DNA from: Shewanella algidipiscicola
Lineage (GTDB): Bacteria; Pseudomonadota; Gammaproteobacteria; Enterobacterales; Shewanellaceae
Direction of reading: 5' to 3'
DNA length: 64,000 bases
Assembly (NCBI RefSeq): GCF_003605125.1
Contig: NZ_QPQT01000002.1
Coordinates: 186,001-250,000 of the forward strand
Positions 59,207 through 64,000 of this stretch are shown one piece after another. Each line of letters begins with the position of its first letter. The first letter of the stretch is position 1. The notes below the pieces were generated by a model, which saw only the letters and a program-made list of their open reading frames with translations, was not told the DNA's origin and made no database searches. The translations under genes were made by a program, and so were the position numbers.

Positions 59207-59866
59207 ATGCAACCAAGTTTTTGGCACGAAAAGTGGGCATCGAAACAGATAGGCTTTCATTTAGGTGAGGTCAACCCATTATTGATTGAGCACTGGCCGC
59301 AGTTAAATGTGGCATCGGGGGCAAGTGTATTTGTGCCCATGTGTGGTAAGAGTTTAGATCTGTGTTATTTGGCCGAACAAGGGCTGGAAGTGGTGGCTTG
59401 CGAGCTCAATCAAGCTGCCGTAGAACAGTTTTTCACCGACAATGAGTTAAGTGTCGAGGTTCAAACCCTCGGGGAACATACGCGTTATTGCACCGAACAG
59501 ATTACCCTTTATCAAGGTGACTTATTTACCTTACCGACTCACCTGACAGCCCACTGTACTGCCTTTTATGATAGAGCCGCGTTAATTGCGTGGCCCGAAG
59601 CGATGCGCCAGCAATATGTTAAGCAGCTAGCCAAGCTTATCGCCCCCCAAAGTATTGGTTTACTCATTACCTTAGATTATCCTCAGGCCGCCCTTAATGG
59701 CCCACCGTTTGCGGTGTCTGATGATTGGGTGATGGCTAACATGAGCGAATACTTCGAGATTGAACGCTTGCGCTGTGATGATGTGTTGGCTCAAAACCCA
59801 CGCTTTATTAGCAAGCAGGTGCCTTGGTTAACTGAATCTGTGTATCGCTTAGTGAGAAAGGGCTAA
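59207..59866 (+). CDS. tpm: Thiopurine S-methyltransferase family protein
   Basis: A 219-residue SAM-dependent methyltransferase. The N-terminus [21 protein letters not shown] and the SAM-binding [19 protein letters not shown] are typical of bacterial [15 protein letters not shown] is also conserved. Bacterial members methylate thiopurines, selenium or tellurium species. E. coli-type tehB is distinct. The gene is followed by a strong terminator. Confidence 0.92.
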   Translation: MQPSFWHEKWASKQIGFHLGEVNPLLIEHWPQLNVASGASVFVPMCGKSLDLCYLAEQGLEVVACELNQAAVEQFFTDNELSVEVQTLGEHTRYCTEQITLYQGDLFTLPTHLTAHCTAFYDRAALIAWPEAMRQQYVKQLAKLIAPQSIGLLITLDYPQAALNGPPFAVSDDWVMANMSEYFEIERLRCDDVLAQNPRFISKQVPWLTESVYRLVRKG

Positions 59867-59891
59867 ATTATTATGTCCAATTGTAAGTAGC

Positions 59892-59919
59892 AAAAAGGCG
59901 ACTCAGAGGTCGCCTTTTT
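59892..59919. terminator. Bidirectional terminator tpm / porin
   Basis: AAAAAGGCGAC (59892-59902) and GTCGCCTTTTT (59909-59919) are perfect complements around TCAGAG and lie between convergent genes. Confidence 0.93.
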
Positions 59920-59947
59920 GTCGAACTAGAGTCAGAGACTCAGCCGA

Positions 59948-60988
59948 TTAGAAGTCGTAACGTACACCAACAGTGAATACATCATCATCTTCTAAATCTA
60001 CAGTAACGCCGCCAGCGTTTTTGTAATCACCTTCGTACATAGCATAGTGGCCATATACTAGTGTTGATTTAGCTACGCGGTAGTCAGCACCGACAGTGAT
60101 AACTTGTGTATCAATATCAGTACCATTGTTAGCTAGTTGTGAATACTTACCAAAGCCCGCTTCATCTTTACCGTATTCAGCTTTTAGGTTAACGCCGTTT
60201 AGGTTGTAAGCTACGTTAACGAAGTAAGTGTTGCCATCTTCTGAACCATCGACAACGCTTTCAGAGTTTTGGAATAAACCACCTACTTTGAAATCGCCTA
60301 ATTTAACTTGAGCGACACCACGGTAGGCATCGATACCAGAAATGCCTTTGTTATAAGCCGCTGCTACATAGTAGTTTTGCGCTTTGAACTTCTTATCACC
60401 TAAAGTGGCGCTAAATGCATATTGCTCTTCATCAATTTTATTGCCATTTTTGTCAAATTGATTGTCTTCAAGTAAATAAGTCGCGTTAATAGTCACTAAG
60501 TCAGCAATCTTAGGTGAGTAGTACCAGATACCGTCTGCAGAACGAGTCTGACCGCCAACTAAACGGTCGATATCGGCGTTGCTGTTACCAAACAGGTCAA
60601 CTCCACCTTCGGCTTGTTTAAATACAGTATCGTTACGGCCAACAAGTACGGTACCAGCTGCAGTTTTAAGGCCTAGGAAAGTGTTACGCGCCTTAAAAAC
60701 ATAATCTTTGCCATCTTTTTCGTACCCGGCTGTATTTTCAACTTGGAATTCCATTTGGTAAACAACGTCGATACCGTCTGCAATCTTCTCGCTACCTTTC
60801 ACACCTAAAAGTGAAAAGTTATTTTCTAATACAGTACCTTCTTTACCATTTTGGGTGGTTAAACCTTTATCTGAGTTAGTCACAGACAAGTCTAAACGAC
60901 CATAAAAGTTAGGACCATCGGCTAGCGCACCGAATGAAGCCAAAGTAAGTACAGAGGCGATTGATGCAGAGATTAAAGATTTTTTCAT
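59948..60988 (-). CDS. General outer-membrane porin (OmpC/OmpF-like)
   Basis: A 346-residue porin with a signal peptide (about 1-23, ending ALA). The mature start DGPNFYGRLDLSVTNS, the FKARNTFLGLKTAAGTVLVGRNDT segment and the terminal Phe (VGVRYDF) fit 16-strand trimeric porins. The start is at ATG 60988 with GGGAG upstream on the minus strand; an upstream extension of 21 residues is unlikely. Such porins pass small hydrophilic solutes and present the C-terminal Phe that DegS senses when folding fails. Confidence 0.93.
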   Translation of the reverse strand: MKKSLISASIASVLTLASFGALADGPNFYGRLDLSVTNSDKGLTTQNGKEGTVLENNFSLLGVKGSEKIADGIDVVYQMEFQVENTAGYEKDGKDYVFKARNTFLGLKTAAGTVLVGRNDTVFKQAEGGVDLFGNSNADIDRLVGGQTRSADGIWYYSPKIADLVTINATYLLEDNQFDKNGNKIDEEQYAFSATLGDKKFKAQNYYVAAAYNKGISGIDAYRGVAQVKLGDFKVGGLFQNSESVVDGSEDGNTYFVNVAYNLNGVNLKAEYGKDEAGFGKYSQLANNGTDIDTQVITVGADYRVAKSTLVYGHYAMYEGDYKNAGGVTVDLEDDDVFTVGVRYDF

Positions 60989-61390
60989 GTGTTGTGCTCC
61001 CAAGAACTGAGTTCTGTTCCATTTTGTAATGTTTATTAACATCGTTTCCACATTTTGTTACGAGCATCCCTACCCGCAACAAGATGGTCAGCAGTGTACC
61101 TTTTTATAATTTTAAAATTGTGGCTCAGATCAAACTTTTACCCATTGAGATAGGTTTTTAGCCAAGTTTTGCAAACAATTTGCTCACCTTGTGTAAAAAG
61201 TAATCGTCAGGCGTAAGCCGCAATTATTCTCCTGTTAACACACTCAAGCGACTCATTAACAAGGTTAATTGAGTATTGCTCAATAAGCAGGAGCTAACAT
61301 TGTAGTTTGTTTACCGAGTAATGGCGCCCCCAAGTGTGATAATCCTGTTGTTCAGTTGTATTTTGATCAACAAAGCTCGCTATATTACGC
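60989..61390. other. Upstream region of the porin gene
   Basis: The first 400 bases of a 662-base gap between the porin and tcdA. A perfect 6-1-6 palindrome AGAACT-G-AGTTCT lies at 61003-61015, 15 bases before the porin start, within the probable mRNA leader. No gene is seen. Confidence 0.5.
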
Positions 61391-61447
61391 CGTGTTGAAC
61401 CGTGTTGAACCGTGTTGAACCGTGTTGAACCGTGTTGAACCGTGTTG
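61391..61447. repeat. Tandem 10-bp repeat, 5.7 copies
   Basis: CGTGTTGAAC occurs five times without a mismatch (61391-61440) and continues with CGTGTTG (61441-61447). It lies about 200 bases upstream of tcdA. A unit of ten bases is nearly one helical turn. Confidence 0.95.
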
Positions 61448-61650
61448 TTAGGTAAAGTGGGGTGCCGACATGGGCTACGCGCTACGGTCGATGTCGAACG
61501 GGACAATGTTAATCGGAATCGCCTCATACCGTGTTCAGGTTATGATTCACTCTGAGTGTATTACAGGGTTTTATTTTCGCTTTGTGGGTGTTTAGGATAA
61601 AATCGACATGTCTTTAATTTCTATTTTTAATCTCTATTTTGGAGTACAGC

Positions 61651-62472
61651 TTGAGCTTGCCAACACTTACAGATGCTTACTTAAATCGATTCGCTGGTAT
61701 TGGCCGTCTTTATGGCACTAAGGCGTTAACCTTGTTTGCGCAGTCACATGTCGCAGTGGTGGGAATTGGTGGCGTTGGCACGTGGGCGGCAGAGTCATTA
61801 GCACGTAGCGGCATAGGCGAAATTACCTTAATCGATCTCGATGATATCTGTGTGACAAATACCAATAGGCAGCTACATGCGCTTAAAGAGACCATAGGTG
61901 AGTCTAAAGTGGCTGTGATGGCAGAGCGTATTCGGCAGATAAACCCTGAATGTCGTGTTAATGAGGTAGAAGATTTCATTACTCTTAATAATCTTGCTGA
62001 GTATTTTAATGGTAAAAAAGCCGGCGGCTCGCTCGATTATGTTATCGATTGTATCGATGCGGTAAAACCTAAGGCGGCGCTTATTGCCTGGTGCAAGCGT
62101 CAAAAGTTACCCATAGTCACTGTGGGTGGGGCGGGGGGCCAAACGGATCCTACCCAGGTACAGGTAACTGATTTAGCAAAGACCTACCAAGATCCCTTGC
62201 TGGCCAAAGTCAGAAATATACTGCGCCGCGAATACCATTTTTCAAAAAATGTGCAGCGCCGCTTTAGTATTGAAGCCGTGTTCTCGACCGAGCAACTGGT
62301 TTATCCTCAAGGTGATGGTAGCGTTTGTAATACCAAGGCGACGGCCGAAGGCAGCATGCGTATGGACTGCGCCTCAGGTTTTGGGGCAGTGACTGTCGTG
62401 ACTGGTACCTTTGGTTTTGTCGCCGTCAGTCGAGTGCTGAGCAAGCTTGCGGCTAAAACTTATAGTAAGTAA
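61651..62472 (+). CDS. tcdA: TcdA, tRNA threonylcarbamoyladenosine dehydratase
   Basis: A 273-residue E1-like enzyme that cyclises t6A37 in tRNA using ATP. The nucleotide-binding motif is VAVVGIGGVGTWAAESLARS, followed by LIDLDDICVTNTNRQ. The start is placed at TTG 61651, because GGAG (61641-61644) sits 6 bases before it; a TTG at 61639 would overlap this site. E. coli TcdA (CsdL) has 268 residues. Confidence 0.92.
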   Translation: MSLPTLTDAYLNRFAGIGRLYGTKALTLFAQSHVAVVGIGGVGTWAAESLARSGIGEITLIDLDDICVTNTNRQLHALKETIGESKVAVMAERIRQINPECRVNEVEDFITLNNLAEYFNGKKAGGSLDYVIDCIDAVKPKAALIAWCKRQKLPIVTVGGAGGQTDPTQVQVTDLAKTYQDPLLAKVRNILRREYHFSKNVQRRFSIEAVFSTEQLVYPQGDGSVCNTKATAEGSMRMDCASGFGAVTVVTGTFGFVAVSRVLSKLAAKTYSK

Positions 62473-62927
62473 AACGGGCTTACGGGGTGATGTTCAGCAA
62501 ACTGTTTAACCAGTGATGGCATGGTCAGTGAACGGATGTTACAGATGCTATCAGTATATTGACTGAGTGGGTGTTATAAGCGTCATGTGAATGGTGAATA
62601 TTAATCGTATTTCATGGCGTCGCGCTCGCCTATGGCGGTGAAGTGATTGCCGCAAAGGTTAAGGAGGCTATCACTAAGGTTGCTGCCCGAGTGACTTAAG
62701 GCGAATAACTCAAGAGCCATTTCGGCCGTCATATAGGCCACATAGCATATAGATAGTACAAGCCTATAAAGTAAAAGCACCTATGGGGGTTGAGTCATCT
62801 CGTGGCGCAGTGGGTCTATTTTTAAGTCATGCAACTTTATTTTATTTTGGGCGTTATTCTGCCTATTTCTGGTATCTAATTTGCATTGTCTAAGCTACTG
62901 CAGATTTTTTGACACTGGATACTAAAA
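62473..62927. other. Gap between tcdA and the SieB-like gene
   Basis: A 455-base stretch without an intact gene. A frame from about 62601 to TAA 62697-62699 reads as a protein-like C-terminus (with ALAYGGEVIAAKVKEAITK) but has no start and no ribosome-binding site, so it may be a decayed gene end or chance. No terminator was seen after tcdA. Confidence 0.4.
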
Positions 62928-63539
62928 ATGGAAAAGTTGAATTTGACTCTTTTTAAGCATGCAACGCCACAGCAAGTGATGTTTAACTTAATCCTATGGC
63001 TAACATTAGTCAGTGCGGCCTTGATGTTTGCCCCTCTGTCGGTGATTAGTGCACTTAAGTTAGAGGGGGTGGTCAATGATAATGCGCACATTATTGGGTT
63101 AGTGCTGCTTCTTGGCGTGGCTTATCTGTTGATGAAGGTTGCTAACTATTTTATTGACGAGGCGATTACTCATCTCAAGGGGAAGCGTACTGTTGAGGTG
63201 ATTGAAAAGAAAGTGTTGTTACTCGATCCGACTGAGCGAGCATTATTACGAGAGTTTTTCTTACAAGGTGAGACTATCTTGACCTTGCCCGAAAATGAAG
63301 CGGCAGTGAAAAGCTTACTCGAGAGCAATATTTTAGAATACTTAGGTAACCAAAAGCATTATGCGATTCAAGGGCCCACTGCCGATTATAAAATATCAAT
63401 GGCCGCCAGAAGCCACCTTAACCGCCAAGTGCTACGCTTGCCGCAAGGTGAGCCAAATCAAGAGCAGATCCAGTTGTTGATGAAAGCGAGACCACACTTT
63501 ATTCACAGCATGGTGCCAAGCCGTAAACACGCAGCTTAA
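62928..63539 (+). CDS. SieB-like superinfection-exclusion family membrane protein
   Basis: A 203-residue protein with two membrane helices (about 17-42 and 53-78) and a cytosolic domain of about 120 residues. The segment LLLDPTERALLREFFLQGETILTLP resembles the chromosomal SieB-like family (PF14163), named for the phage protein that aborts superinfection. Whether the chromosomal members give phage protection is not known. It stands alone and has a terminator. Confidence 0.65.
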   Translation: MEKLNLTLFKHATPQQVMFNLILWLTLVSAALMFAPLSVISALKLEGVVNDNAHIIGLVLLLGVAYLLMKVANYFIDEAITHLKGKRTVEVIEKKVLLLDPTERALLREFFLQGETILTLPENEAAVKSLLESNILEYLGNQKHYAIQGPTADYKISMAARSHLNRQVLRLPQGEPNQEQIQLLMKARPHFIHSMVPSRKHAA

Positions 63540-63552
63540 GTTATTGCGGTAT

Positions 63553-63581
63553 AAAAAAAGAGGGGGCTTGAGCCCCCTTTG
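63553..63581 (+). terminator. Terminator of the SieB-like gene
   Basis: GGGGGC and GCCCCC pair around TTGA inside a longer A-rich/T-rich frame (AAAAAAAG ... CCTTTG). Confidence 0.85.
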
Positions 63582-63623
63582 CATTAGAAATGTGTATTAA
63601 CACTGAGCCTTAAAAAGCCCTAT

Positions 63624-63752
63624 CTATTCTGGTTTTGACTTCGATATAAACAGCCACATGATGTATGACATTATTCCAATGGTGGTAAAGATAACCAACA
63701 TAGACATTAAACCAATGGGGTTGCCGAACATTAAATCTAACCAAAATGCCAT
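63624..63752 (-). CDS. DUF3149 small membrane protein, 42 residues
   Basis: The minus strand carries ATG at 63750-63752 with AGAGGA 8 bases upstream and a 42-codon frame ending at TAG (63624-63626). It begins MAFWLDLMFGNPIGLMSM, has one membrane helix (about 12-36) and ends in a basic SKSKPE tail. This agrees with the DUF3149 family of very small membrane proteins of unknown function. It is probably an accessory of a membrane enzyme. Confidence 0.8.
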   Translation of the reverse strand: MAFWLDLMFGNPIGLMSMLVIFTTIGIMSYIMWLFISKSKPE

Positions 63753-63824
63753 TTGAGAAGTCCTCTTTCGCAGATGTTTATAAAGATGTCATGGCTAAAT
63801 TAGCGCTATTAGATGTGATTTATG

Positions 63825-63838
63825 CTGATCTTGATCAA
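63825..63838. promoter_or_regulatory. FNR/EtrA-like site upstream of the DUF3149 gene
   Basis: CTGAT-CTTG-ATCAA matches TTGAT-N4-ATCAA at 9 of 10 positions, 73-86 bases upstream of the DUF3149 start. This would put the small gene, or a gene beyond the window, under oxygen control. Only the sequence match supports it. Confidence 0.4.
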
Positions 63839-64000
63839 TTAATGATGTCAAAGCATTTCTAATCTGCAATGATTTGGTTAAATCTGTGCTGGCGATCGCC
63901 TTATTTTGCCTCCAATCCACCATTTAAGTTTCTGTTCATAAGCCATGCGGCTGAAATTTATCCACTCGACCATTAATCGTGTTCAAAAGACTTGCCATTG

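Noticed and set aside
61391..61447. Possible CRISPR array
   Set aside because: The 10-bp units are contiguous with no spacers, and no cas genes are present.
61294..61527. A minus-strand frame coding for a repeated HGSTRFNTVQ-like peptide
   Set aside because: The peptide repeat is only a translation of the 10-bp DNA minisatellite and there is no convincing start signal.
63945..64000. A plus-strand frame from ATG 63945 running off the window end
   Set aside because: Only about 18 codons are visible, without a clear ribosome-binding site; it may be a real gene start but cannot be supported.

Overview
The window is a chromosomal segment of a gammaproteobacterium, most likely a Shewanella species. 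The order mlaCB-ibaG-murA, degS-degQ, zapE, rplM-rpsI, a DUF2065 gene, purA, motX, rnr-rlmB is typical of Shewanella and Vibrio relatives. The otr (octaheme tetrathionate reductase) cluster with its DUF3373 porin-like partner points to Shewanella. No rRNA, tRNA, CRISPR array, prophage or intact insertion sequence was seen. Assignments rest on reading the translations by eye; no database search was run.

Layout. Positions 1-2226 hold the end of the Mla lipid-transport operon, ibaG and murA. At 2460-5433 are a 54-residue membrane microprotein and the periplasmic proteases DegS and DegQ, the latter with a candidate sigma-E promoter. Positions 5996-14002 are housekeeping: zapE, rplM-rpsI, DUF2065, purA, motX (sodium-driven polar flagellar motor), rnr and rlmB. 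Positions 14272-16906 carry a DUF1090 protein, a DMT permease and a MOT1-type molybdate transporter. Positions 17118-20655 are a three-gene anaerobic respiration operon (monoheme cytochrome, DUF3373 outer-membrane protein, octaheme Otr). A TraF-like outer-membrane protein and a TSUP permease follow. Positions 23182-28563 are the methionine regulon metJ / metBL / metF with visible MetJ boxes. At 28837-30518 are two c-type cytochrome genes that look like tsdB-tsdA (thiosulfate dehydrogenase), a second tetrathionate-linked system about 8 kb from otr.

Positions 30620-39505 carry a CWC protein, deaD, an M28 peptidase lipoprotein, uvrA, a YajR-type transporter and ssb. Positions 39822-47435 are a curli locus: csgEFG and a csgD-like regulator face a convergent csgBA whose CsgA is unusually long and acidic, and a secreted subtilisin-like protease is divergent from csgB. 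From 47917 to the end the genes are mixed: a quinone oxidoreductase, an Asp-rich hypothetical protein, an orphan galK, a 270-bp MITE-like element, a Kef-type antiporter, dsbD-cutA, fxsA, a Ser/Thr kinase with an unrecognised C-terminal half, a Cys-rich protein, tpm, a porin, tcdA, a SieB-like membrane protein and a 42-residue DUF3149 protein.

The least ordinary parts are the curli locus with its acidic curlin and neighbouring protease, the MITE-like element, the pairing of two tetrathionate/thiosulfate cytochrome systems, the kinase, and the two unannotated microproteins.
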